Under the pieces are notes generated by a model. It worked only from the letters and a program-made list of their open reading frames with translations, ran no database searches and was not told where the DNA came from. A stretch of DNA of 64,000 bases from Chryseobacterium gleum. GTDB taxonomy: Bacteria > Bacteroidota > Bacteroidia > Flavobacteriales > Weeksellaceae. Position numbers and translations under genes: made by a program. The stretch lies in contig NZ_LR134289.1 of assembly GCF_900636535.1 (NCBI RefSeq), forward strand, positions 3,923,001 through 3,987,000, written 5' to 3'. This document shows, one piece after another, positions 26,977 to 35,700 of this stretch (the stretch's first letter is position 1; each line of letters opens with the position of its first letter).

Positions 26977-27058
26977 TTGGTTTATCGTATTTATTGATGC
27001 CCTTTGCTGACTTTTCTGCAAAGGGTGAAATTTTAATATATGATAAATAAAATTGATT

Positions 27059-29992
27059 ATGATTAGCAAAAATTTATTCAATTCTAAAATATGGATACCA
27101 CCGGTAGCTGCATTTTTTTTGGGAGTGGCTAATGTAAATGCGCAGAATTCAAAACCCAAAAAAGACAGTCTTCACGAAAAGGAGCTTGATGAAGTGGTAG
27201 TGGTAGCCTATGGAAAAGCGAAAAGAAACAGCTATACCGGTTCTGTGGCGACAATTTCCAGTGATAAGATCAATAACAGGCCTGTTACCAACATTACCAA
27301 AGCATTGGAAGGACAGGTAGCGGGTATTCAGACGACAAGTGCATCAGGTCAGCCGGGTGCGGTTTCTACCATCAGAATTAGAGGAATTGGTTCAATAAGT
27401 GCTTCCAGCGATCCATTGTATGTAGTGGATGGAATTCCTTTTGATGGTAACCTGAACTCTATCAGTCCAAGCGACATCGAATCTATCAGTGTTTTGAAAG
27501 ATGCAACGGCAAGTGCACTCTATGGTTCAAGAGGAGCAAACGGGATTATTATCATTACCACAAAATCAGGGAAAAAAGGAGAAGCAAAAGTTAATTTTAA
27601 TATCAGCCAGGGTTTCTCCGGAAGAGCAGTGAAAGATTACGAGCAGGTCAATACCGATCAGTACTTTCAATTATATTGGGAGGCGTTGAGAAATGGATAT
27701 CAGTCCGGAAAAGTTTCTTCCCAGCAGGCAGCTCAGATGGCTACAGATAATCTTGTTTCTACCCTTGGAATCAACCCATATGGAACAGCTTATCCAAAAC
27801 CTGTAGGAACAGATGGAAAGTTATTAGCTGGTGCTTCACCACTCTGGAATGATGACTGGAGAGATATTTTACAGAGAGTAGCATCAAGAAATCAGGTGGA
27901 TCTTGATATCAGCGGGGGAAGTGAGAAAAGCAATTACTTCTTTTCCCTTGGTTATCTGGATGATAAAGGTATGGCTATTGAATCTGGCTTTAAAAGATAT
28001 AATACCAGGCTGAAAATTAATTCTGAAGTTAAGAAATGGTTGAATGTTGGAGTAAACTTAAGTTATACCAACAGCATTCAGCAGGCACCTACTTCTTCAG
28101 ATTCCAAGGCGAGCAATATCATCAATGCGGCAAGGTTTATTCCTTCATTCTATCCTTATTATGAAAGGAATGCAGATGGAACTTACGTTTTGGGTGCTGA
28201 TGGAAATCCGGTTTATGATTTTGGAAAATACAGGCCTACCAATGCTTTACAGAATCAAAATGCCGCTGCAACCCTTCCATTAGATAAAAACGAAAATAAA
28301 GAAGATAACTTTTCAGGAAAGGGATTCATGGAATTTACTTTCTTACCGGAATTAAAATTCAAGACAAGCTTTTCTGTTGACCTTGTGAATTATAACGGAC
28401 ATTATTATTCAAATCCATTACTTGGTCAGGGAGCAGAAATTGGAGGTTCGGTAACGAAAACAAATACCAGAACGCTTTCGTATACAACCAGTAATATTCT
28501 GACGTATGATAAAAAGTTTGGAAAACACCACATTAATGCGTTAGCAGGACATGAATTCTATAAATACGATTATCAGACAATTTCCGGAACAAGAAGCCAG
28601 TTTTCACTGCCTTATTATTATGAGCCGGATGCTGCCTCACTGCTGGGAAGTTTCAGTGGAAACAGCAATAAATTAAGTTTGTTGAGTTTCCTGGGAAAAG
28701 TAGAGTATGACTACAATAATACTTACTTCTTATCTGCATCAGGAAGAGCAGACAGTTCTTCAAGATTTGCAAAAGATAACAGGTGGGGAAGATTCTGGTC
28801 AGTTGGAGGTTCATGGAAAATATCCAATGAAGAATTCATCAAAAGCTTAAATGTTTTCAATCAGTTGACATTACGTGCCAGCTATGGGGGGCAGGGGAAT
28901 GATAAATTACTTCGTCCAAATGGTCAGCCACTTTATTATGCTTATCAGGAGTTGTACAGGTTTATCAGTCTTGGTGGAGAACCGGGAACAACCCTGGAAA
29001 AAACGTATACCAATAATGTGAAGTGGGAAACCAACCTTAATTTAAATGTGGGATTGGAATTCGCAATTCTAAATAACAGAGTTAAAGGAAATATTGAATA
29101 TTTTAAAAGGAAAAGTCAGGATCTTCTGTTTAATATGCCGGTGGCTCCATCGTTGGGAATCAGTGATTATCCAGCCAATATCGGAACGATTCAGAATACA
29201 GGGTTTGAATTTTCATTATTCACAACACCGGTTAAAAATGATGATTTCCAGTGGAATGTGGATGTGAATCTAAGTACTTTAAACAATAAAGTAACCAAAC
29301 TTCCCGGAGGTTCTTTGGTAGTAGGAACTAAGTTACTGACAGTGGGAGGTTCAGTATATGATTTCTTTATTCCGGAATGGGCAGGAGTAGATCCAAGCAA
29401 CGGAAAGCCTTTGTGGAAAACGGTGACTACCGATGCCAGCGGAAACTCAGTAGAAGGAACGACTTCAGAATATTCAAAAGCTACAAAATTGCTGCAGGGT
29501 TCCGCATTGCCTAAACTGACAGGAGGAATCAGTACCAGTATTACTTATAAGAATTTTGATTTTTCAGGATTATTGACATTCAAAATCGGAGGTAAAATTC
29601 TGGATACCGATTATACTTCCATCATGCATAACGGAAGTGCCGGAGGACGCGCATGGAGTTCGGAAATATTGAACAGATGGACGCCTGATAATCCTAATAC
29701 GGATGTTCCTGCATTAAGTACAACAACGAATAACTGGACATCAACGTCTTCAAGATTCCTGTATTCCGGTACGTATGCAAGACTGAAAAATGTGAGTTTA
29801 GGATATACACTTCCTGAGGATTATTTTGAGAAAATAGGACTTAAAAAATTCAGAATATATATTCAGGCGGAAAACCTTCTGACTTTCTATAAACATACGG
29901 GGATGGATCCTGAACAGGCTTTGGACGGAACAACATATTACAGATATCCTGCAATGAGAACGATCACTTTTGGTCTTCAGGCAACGCTTTAA
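27059..29992 (+). CDS. SusC/RagA-family TonB-dependent transporter under SAM riboswitch control (system 2)
   Basis: A 977-residue outer-membrane transporter. I chose ATG at 27059 rather than the in-frame TTG at 27053, because it directly begins the signal peptide (ISKNLFNSKIWIPPV, cleavage near VNAQ). The TonB-box-like ELDEVVVVAYGKAKR and plug (about 45-165) follow, with SSDPLYVVDGIPFDG and ASALYGSRGANGIIIITTK. The barrel ends in MRTITFGLQATL. As in system 1, the carboxypeptidase-D-like and STN domains are missing. The SAM riboswitch implies import of methionine, a methionine peptide or another sulfur/methyl nutrient; this is inference from regulation. A SusD gene follows after 19 bp. Confidence 0.95.
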   Translation: MISKNLFNSKIWIPPVAAFFLGVANVNAQNSKPKKDSLHEKELDEVVVVAYGKAKRNSYTGSVATISSDKINNRPVTNITKALEGQVAGIQTTSASGQPGAVSTIRIRGIGSISASSDPLYVVDGIPFDGNLNSISPSDIESISVLKDATASALYGSRGANGIIIITTKSGKKGEAKVNFNISQGFSGRAVKDYEQVNTDQYFQLYWEALRNGYQSGKVSSQQAAQMATDNLVSTLGINPYGTAYPKPVGTDGKLLAGASPLWNDDWRDILQRVASRNQVDLDISGGSEKSNYFFSLGYLDDKGMAIESGFKRYNTRLKINSEVKKWLNVGVNLSYTNSIQQAPTSSDSKASNIINAARFIPSFYPYYERNADGTYVLGADGNPVYDFGKYRPTNALQNQNAAATLPLDKNENKEDNFSGKGFMEFTFLPELKFKTSFSVDLVNYNGHYYSNPLLGQGAEIGGSVTKTNTRTLSYTTSNILTYDKKFGKHHINALAGHEFYKYDYQTISGTRSQFSLPYYYEPDAASLLGSFSGNSNKLSLLSFLGKVEYDYNNTYFLSASGRADSSSRFAKDNRWGRFWSVGGSWKISNEEFIKSLNVFNQLTLRASYGGQGNDKLLRPNGQPLYYAYQELYRFISLGGEPGTTLEKTYTNNVKWETNLNLNVGLEFAILNNRVKGNIEYFKRKSQDLLFNMPVAPSLGISDYPANIGTIQNTGFEFSLFTTPVKNDDFQWNVDVNLSTLNNKVTKLPGGSLVVGTKLLTVGGSVYDFFIPEWAGVDPSNGKPLWKTVTTDASGNSVEGTTSEYSKATKLLQGSALPKLTGGISTSITYKNFDFSGLLTFKIGGKILDTDYTSIMHNGSAGGRAWSSEILNRWTPDNPNTDVPALSTTTNNWTSTSSRFLYSGTYARLKNVSLGYTLPEDYFEKIGLKKFRIYIQAENLLTFYKHTGMDPEQALDGTTYYRYPAMRTITFGLQATL

Positions 29993-30011
29993 CCTTTTTA
30001 AAATTGAAATA

Positions 30012-31505
30012 ATGAAAAAAATAAAATACATATCGTTTGCAATCATTGGATTTTTGTCACTGGCAAGCTGTGAAAGTGATCTGGACACTGCTCCGACTGA
30101 TCAGGCTAACAGCGTAGAAGTTTTCAAAACCGCCGAAAGTGCTGAAACAGTTGTGAACGGTACCTGGGCAAAGTTTAATAATGACGGGACAACCTATGCC
30201 AATATCGGGTATTCCACTGTGTTAAGAGCCAGTGATGCGATGGGAAGTGATGTGGCAGTATTGACCAATAAATATGGTTTTGCTTCTACTTATGCTTTTA
30301 CAGAAATGGTGAATAATACGGCTAGCCGGCCTTTGTTTATCTGGTCTCTGTTGTATTCCACCATCAATAATATGAACAATGTGATTACAAGAATTGATGG
30401 CACAGAAGGCAGCCAGGAGAAAAAAGATCAGGTGAAGGGACAGGCAAAAGCATTACGTGCTTTCTGTTATCTGAATCTGGCGAGCTTTTATCAGTTCAGC
30501 TATCTCAAAGACAAATCAGCTTTGACTGCGCCTATTTATACAGAACCTTCCACAACAAGCACGGTAGGGAAGAAAAGAGCAAGCCTTGAAGAAATCTATA
30601 CATTGATTAAAAGTGATCTTACCGACGCCGATAATCTGTTGAAAAATTATACAAGAAATAATAAAGATAAAATCAACCGTTCTGTAGTGAATGGGCTTTT
30701 AGCAAGAACTTACCTGAATACGGGCGAGTGGAGTAAAGCTGCAGCATCAGCCAAAATTGCAAGAGAAGGTTTCCCGTTGATGGATCCGGAAAAGTATAAA
30801 GAAGGTTTCAATGATATCAACAATGTCGAGTGGATCTGGGGACATGCACAGACTCAGGAACAGTCTGATGAAAGTTATGCCTTCCATTATCTGGATGTAT
30901 CTTCCTCAGGAAGTTATTATTACAGCTTTATGGCAGATCCTTATTTTAAAGACCTTTTTGATACCAATGACATCAGATACCAGTTGTTTTCATGGGACGG
31001 GCAGAAAGGAAGAGAAGGATTGCTGAGGTATGCCAAGTTTAAATTTAAACCTACCCTTATTGCAGATATTGTTTATATGAGAGCTGCAGAAATGTATCTG
31101 ATCGAAGCTGAAGCTGAAGCAAGAAGCGGAAATGTTTCTCAGGCGGTAACCGTACTGAACCAGTTGAAATCTGCCAGAAATGCCAATATTTATTCTGGAT
31201 CATTGTCACAGAATGCAGTAGTAGATGCAGTTTTGATTGAAAGAAGAAAAGAATTATTCGGAGAAGGATTCTCCCTTTCAGATATTATCAGAACACAGGG
31301 CACAGTAATAAGAAAGCCGTTTGTAGATGCTGACGGTAAACCGATAAAAGTTCAGGTAACTACACCGGATGGTACCGTGAAAACAGTAGACGGTAAAGGG
31401 CATTCTGTTCTTGATTTTCCGGATAAATCTGCTTTTGTACCGAACAGCAACTATTATTTATTCAGTATTCCACAGAGGGAATTTGAGAATAACCCGAATT
31501 TATGA
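30012..31505 (+). CDS. SusD/RagB-family lipoprotein (system 2)
   Basis: A 497-residue surface lipoprotein partner of the preceding SusC. The ATG at 30012 gives a proper lipoprotein signal (KKIKYISFAIIGFLSLASC, Cys20); the longer frame starting at 29970 would run into susC and is unlikely. SusD features are the helical TPR core with VKGQAKALRAFCYLNLASFYQF, the YMRAAEMYLIEAEAEAR block and the C-terminal LIERRKELFGEGFSLSDIIR. It should share the SAM riboswitch transcript and capture the same ligand. Terminators follow. Confidence 0.95.
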   Translation: MKKIKYISFAIIGFLSLASCESDLDTAPTDQANSVEVFKTAESAETVVNGTWAKFNNDGTTYANIGYSTVLRASDAMGSDVAVLTNKYGFASTYAFTEMVNNTASRPLFIWSLLYSTINNMNNVITRIDGTEGSQEKKDQVKGQAKALRAFCYLNLASFYQFSYLKDKSALTAPIYTEPSTTSTVGKKRASLEEIYTLIKSDLTDADNLLKNYTRNNKDKINRSVVNGLLARTYLNTGEWSKAAASAKIAREGFPLMDPEKYKEGFNDINNVEWIWGHAQTQEQSDESYAFHYLDVSSSGSYYYSFMADPYFKDLFDTNDIRYQLFSWDGQKGREGLLRYAKFKFKPTLIADIVYMRAAEMYLIEAEAEARSGNVSQAVTVLNQLKSARNANIYSGSLSQNAVVDAVLIERRKELFGEGFSLSDIIRTQGTVIRKPFVDADGKPIKVQVTTPDGTVKTVDGKGHSVLDFPDKSAFVPNSNYYLFSIPQREFENNPNL

Positions 31506-31537
31506 GATATAGTCCATAATTAGATTGATTTTTTTAG

Positions 31538-31562
31538 CCACTGCTTTTGCGGTGGTTTTTTA
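31538..31562 (+). terminator. Intrinsic terminator after SusCD system 2
   Basis: CCACTGC (31538-31544) pairs with GCGGTGG (31549-31555), one G-T pair, TTTT loop, followed by a T run. Confidence 0.88.
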
Positions 31563-31566
31563 TTAA

Positions 31567-31595
31567 AAAACCGTTGCTAAAAGAGCAACGGTTTT
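31567..31595 (-). terminator. Terminator for the minus-strand toxin locus
   Basis: AAAACCGTTGCT and AGCAACGGTTTT (arms 31567-31578 and 31584-31595) form a 12-bp perfect stem. It lies 11 bp below the stop of the small acidic gene, so it should end the minus-strand transcript; the A run on the plus strand reads as T on that strand. Confidence 0.82.
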
Positions 31596-31605
31596 ATTTT
31601 AAATT

Positions 31606-31938
31606 TTAAGGATTACTTATATTCTGAGCTTTTGTAATAATCATACTTTTCCCTAGAAATCTTAGAAGAGATGCAATTTTATATAAATCATAACCTATTA
31701 TCTCTCGTTTTCCATCTAAAACTTTTTGCAAAAACTCCCAATCCTCAATTAAGCTTCCCATTGTTAATTCTTTAGGATCCTCATATGGGTTATATAATTC
31801 TTCATCAGTAATATTCCAATGCAAGTCATTATTAAAAGTAAAAGAGGTTGAATCATTTAATTTTTCTAACTTATTAAGCAAAGCCTCAATAAGTTTTTTA
31901 ATGTCTGCTTTTTTTAATTCGGGCTTATTATTTTCCAT
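31606..31938 (-). CDS. Small acidic protein downstream of the RHS toxin, function unknown
   Basis: A 110-residue, probably cytoplasmic protein with no signal peptide. It is helical at the N-terminus (KADIKKLIEALLNKLEKLND), acidic in the middle (WNITDEELYNPYEDPKELT) and ends in a hydrophobic LYKIASLLRFLGKSMII segment. I recognise no family. It is the last minus-strand gene before the terminator and lies 261 bp beyond the Sel1 lipoprotein gene. Small, acidic, lineage-specific proteins at the tail of RHS loci are often immunity proteins for current or former toxin tips; that reading is inference. Confidence 0.7.
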   Translation of the reverse strand: MENNKPELKKADIKKLIEALLNKLEKLNDSTSFTFNNDLHWNITDEELYNPYEDPKELTMGSLIEDWEFLQKVLDGKREIIGYDLYKIASLLRFLGKSMIITKAQNISNP

Positions 31939-32199
31939 TGGATTATTAAATAATTGATTAATCCCCTGCTCTCCGGAGTCTTTCGACTTTGGAGCATCTC
32001 TTTAAAGAAATTTTTAATTACCACAAGATTAGGGAACTTTGCGGGAGAGGGTTAATATTTGTTTACTAAACTATAAAAGACTTTTTCTATATTGGGTTTT
32101 AGTATTATAGTTTCTTTTTACTCCAACCCCACAGATAATTCCTTTGTCTTCAGGAGTTGCTAATTTTTAGAAATTGGTACTAATTCCAAGATTACACTA
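31939..32199. other. Gene-free stretch within the toxin locus
   Basis: No open frame with supporting features. CTCCGGAGTC (31971-31980) and GACTTTGGAG (31985-31994) form a 10-bp stem with two G-T pairs, without a T run on either side. It may be the remains of an exchanged immunity cassette, but I see no recognisable coding remnant. Confidence 0.4.
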
Positions 32200-32751
32200 C
32201 TATAATCTTTCTATTTTTTTCTTCAACTCGTCAGCTTTTTTAACATCTTTCTCAATACCAATTCCGTTCCTATAAATCTCTTGAAGCTTGGACATACAAT
32301 TAATATCATTTAAATTAGCTCCCTTTTCCAAATATTTTAAAGCCTCAGACTTTGCCTTTTCATTAATTTTTGCGAAATCTGTAATATCATAATACTCATT
32401 ATTGTTATTCATTGCAATTATAGATTCAAAAACCATATTATATCCATCCCCACTATTATATTCGTTTGCCATAATAAGGGCGTATTTATATAATTCTTTA
32501 TAATCAGAAAGATTGCCATAATGAATAATAAGCTTAACAAACGAATCAGGATCCCCTTTATTAATCACATTTTTTTTATATTCTTCTATTTGAAGCCTAT
32601 TAAATGCTGAAGTTGTATCTATTATGATTTTCGCTGTATCGGGTTTAACCATTAATGTTGAATCTGTATTTTCTATAATATTTTTTTTATTCTTATTGCT
32701 ACAACTAATTATGAAAATTAAAAGCAATGAATTGATTATTATTTTTCTCAT
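32200..32751 (-). CDS. Sel1-like repeat lipoprotein, candidate immunity protein
   Basis: A 183-residue lipoprotein with a short signal and lipobox (LLLIFIISC, Cys near residue 17). The C-terminal half has a Sel1-like repeat: EALKYLEKGANLNDINCMSKLQEIYRNGIGIEKDVKKADEL fits the pattern of A-x-x-YL-x-KGA ... L-x-x-x-Y-x-x-G-x-G-x-x-KD-x-x-KA. The ATG overlaps the stop of the RHS giant by 4 bp (ATGA), so the two are translationally coupled. That position is the usual place for an immunity gene, and a periplasm- or surface-facing lipoprotein would suit a toxin arriving from outside. The function is inferred from position. Confidence 0.8.
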   Translation of the reverse strand: MRKIIINSLLLIFIISCSNKNKKNIIENTDSTLMVKPDTAKIIIDTTSAFNRLQIEEYKKNVINKGDPDSFVKLIIHYGNLSDYKELYKYALIMANEYNSGDGYNMVFESIIAMNNNNEYYDITDFAKINEKAKSEALKYLEKGANLNDINCMSKLQEIYRNGIGIEKDVKKADELKKKIERL

Positions 32752-35700
32752 TTTTTATAAAAGTATTTATCATATATCCCTCTTATATTTTGCCCATTGA
32801 CAAAATAATTCCATCTTCCTGGCTTAATTAAATTATATTGACCTGCAACTCCGCTCCATGACCCATTTCTCGCAGCAACATAATAATTATTCGGTGCCAT
32901 AACTGTAGAAAACATAAAAGATTTCGAAATTCTACTTGCAATACCATTACTTTTTCCACCAGTGTTACAAGACATTAATTCTATTTTTATAGCACCTCCA
33001 TTTTCTCTGTAGTTTCTCCATGTTGGGCTTCGTTCCATTAAAACTCGATCAAATTTCTCCGGTGTATCAATCCAATATCTGTCTGCTCCTTGTATACCTT
33101 TTGCATTTCCATGTGCATAAATCCTAATCGTTCCTTTTGGAACACCCGGATCGTTTTGTGCAACTTTATATAAACCGCCATCTCCCTCATTAAACCAATT
33201 TAATACATCTCCTTTATTATCATTAGTTGCTCTTCCAGAACTACTATCAGCATCAGCATAATCTAATCCTGTATCAATTCTATTCATTACATGACTAAAC
33301 CCAGCAACAAACCCTCCAATAGCAACTCCTTGCCAGAAGTTTCCTCCAGTAAGTTCAGAACCTACACCTCCTAAAATAGCACCAGAAGCAATCGTTCCTA
33401 CTGCGCTGCTAGCAAATTTACCAGCAACAGCACTAAATGCCGATGCACCGTAGCTTCCCAAAAGCCCTGAAACAAAAGCGCTTTCAAAACCTTGTCCCTG
33501 TACTAAGGATATGATTCCCTGTGCTAAAGCATGTGCCGTTCCCTGTACCAAAATAGTTCCCAATTTCCCAAGCTCTGTTGCAATTTGGGTAGCAGTACCA
33601 GCCGAGGTGACAAACACACTTCCTATACCATAGGTAACAGCCGCAGAGGCTGCACCAAATAATGTAGATTTAAAGAAGCCGCCCAGATCCCAGTCTTGTC
33701 CACTAATCGAAGTCATAATCGTATAGCTGAATGATGCTACCATAGCTCCGATAATCACTGCTGATAAAAATGCAGATTCAACGATCCATTCTCCACTAGG
33801 GTCGTTAAACATCAATGGATTATTGAACACATACCCATACTTATTGTAATTTTGGGTATTATAAGGATCCTGTATATTTTCATCAGCATTTAAGAACCTT
33901 CTTAATAACGGATCATACAGTCTCCCGTTCATGTGGATAATGCCTACTTCTGCAAAATGTTCATGTGAAGTGTAACCTCTTTCTACTAATAACGAAGTGC
34001 TATCAATTATATTTTTATCGGTAATAATTGCTCCGCTTCCAATTTGTAGATGAGTGAAGTTTCCCCATGCATCAAAATGTCTCTGCTCTAGCTTGTTTCC
34101 AGCTTCATCACTGATCGCTAAGATACTGCCAATATAATCTTTGTGCAAGAATTTATAAGAACCTCCCGTTTCATTATAATTTTTAAGATAGATGATATTG
34201 CTTTCATAAGGATTTCCTCCGATATACAGAATATGCTTTTCTTTTCCGGTTGTATTATCTCTTACAATTTCATAGCTTCCATCCTCACTATAGAACTTGG
34301 TGAATTTCCCATCTCCGTCAATGCTGAAGTTCCCTCCATACGTCACTCTTTGTCTCATGCTGGTCAAGCCATACTGGAAGGCAACATCTCCTTTCATTCC
34401 ATCAATGAAAACAGGGTCATTATTTTCATTATAAACAATGCTTTGGATTAGGTCATTGTTATAATTCTGAGTTCCTGCGGCATTTAATGTCATTCCTGTT
34501 GGCTGATAAATTTTAGCCGAATTTTCATACTTCATCGTTCCTACCTGATCGTTTTCCATGATCCTTCCTTTCACATCATAAATATTTCTGTTTGAAGAAG
34601 GTTTAATACCTGTTACAGGATTCGTCCAGTTGATCAATCTGTTGTTTGTATCATAATCAAACGATTCAATAATATTAAAATCTCCTAAAGTTTGCCTAAG
34701 CTTAAGCTCGTTTTTAATAGCATCGAAAGTATATCGAATATTTAAAATCCCTTGTACAGGAGAAACATGCTTGATTTCCGTTAAGAAACCAGTAGCAGTA
34801 TTATATGTGTTATTAATATCCGATGCTCCTAATTTAGCTCTCACAACCTGACCTTTGGCATTGGTTTCCTTAAGTTCCCACAGGCTCTTACCCGTTATTT
34901 TGTCTTTTATTTGTGTAAGCTCTCCATTCCATGCGCTGTACACATTTTCAATCTGAACTTTTGTAAGAACACCGGAAGAATACAGCTGTTTTTCATAGGA
35001 AATTACCCTCGCTTTATCATCATAGGTAACACCTTTCTGAATAAAATATTTCCCGTTGCTGTTTTCAGAAGATGATAACACCCTTCCCTGTGGATCATAA
35101 GAAATATTTGAACTGAATGATTTTCCTTTCGAAGTTCCTGCTTTGGAAATGAGTCTTCCTTTATCATCATAGGAGAAAGAAATCAACTTATTGGTTGCTT
35201 CCCCGCCATCAGCAGTGGACAATTCTTTTAGAGAGATTAATTGACCAAGATTATTGTACGTATATTCTTTAGTTCCTTTTGGACTTATTGTTTTCTTTGG
35301 TTGTCCGAAACAATCATATTCATATTTATATAATCCGTTGGAAGGATCATTGAACTCTGATTTTCTTCCCCAAGAATCATATTTTGTGGTGACAATATTT
35401 TCTGCATACTGAGCTTTAATCTGTTCTCCGGCTGCATTGTAAGAAAATTGTATCGTTCCGCCTTTATCTGTTGAAGAAATTACATTTCCTAAGGCATCGG
35501 TTGTTTTGGTTGTTATTCTTCCATAATCAGCAAGGTTTGATTCTTTTACTGTTGTTGTCAAACCTGATACCGAAGTCTCCATTTGCTTTCCAGTATATGC
35601 CGTAGTTGTTATTTTTGCTGGGAATACGGAATCATCGTAAGCCAAAATATTCCACCCCGAAGCACTTTGCCCTTCAAAATAAGGTTCTGATTCTTTAATT

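Noticed and set aside
29970..30011. Upstream start for the second SusD gene
   Set aside because: It would overlap susC and hide the lipoprotein signal; ATG 30012 fits better.
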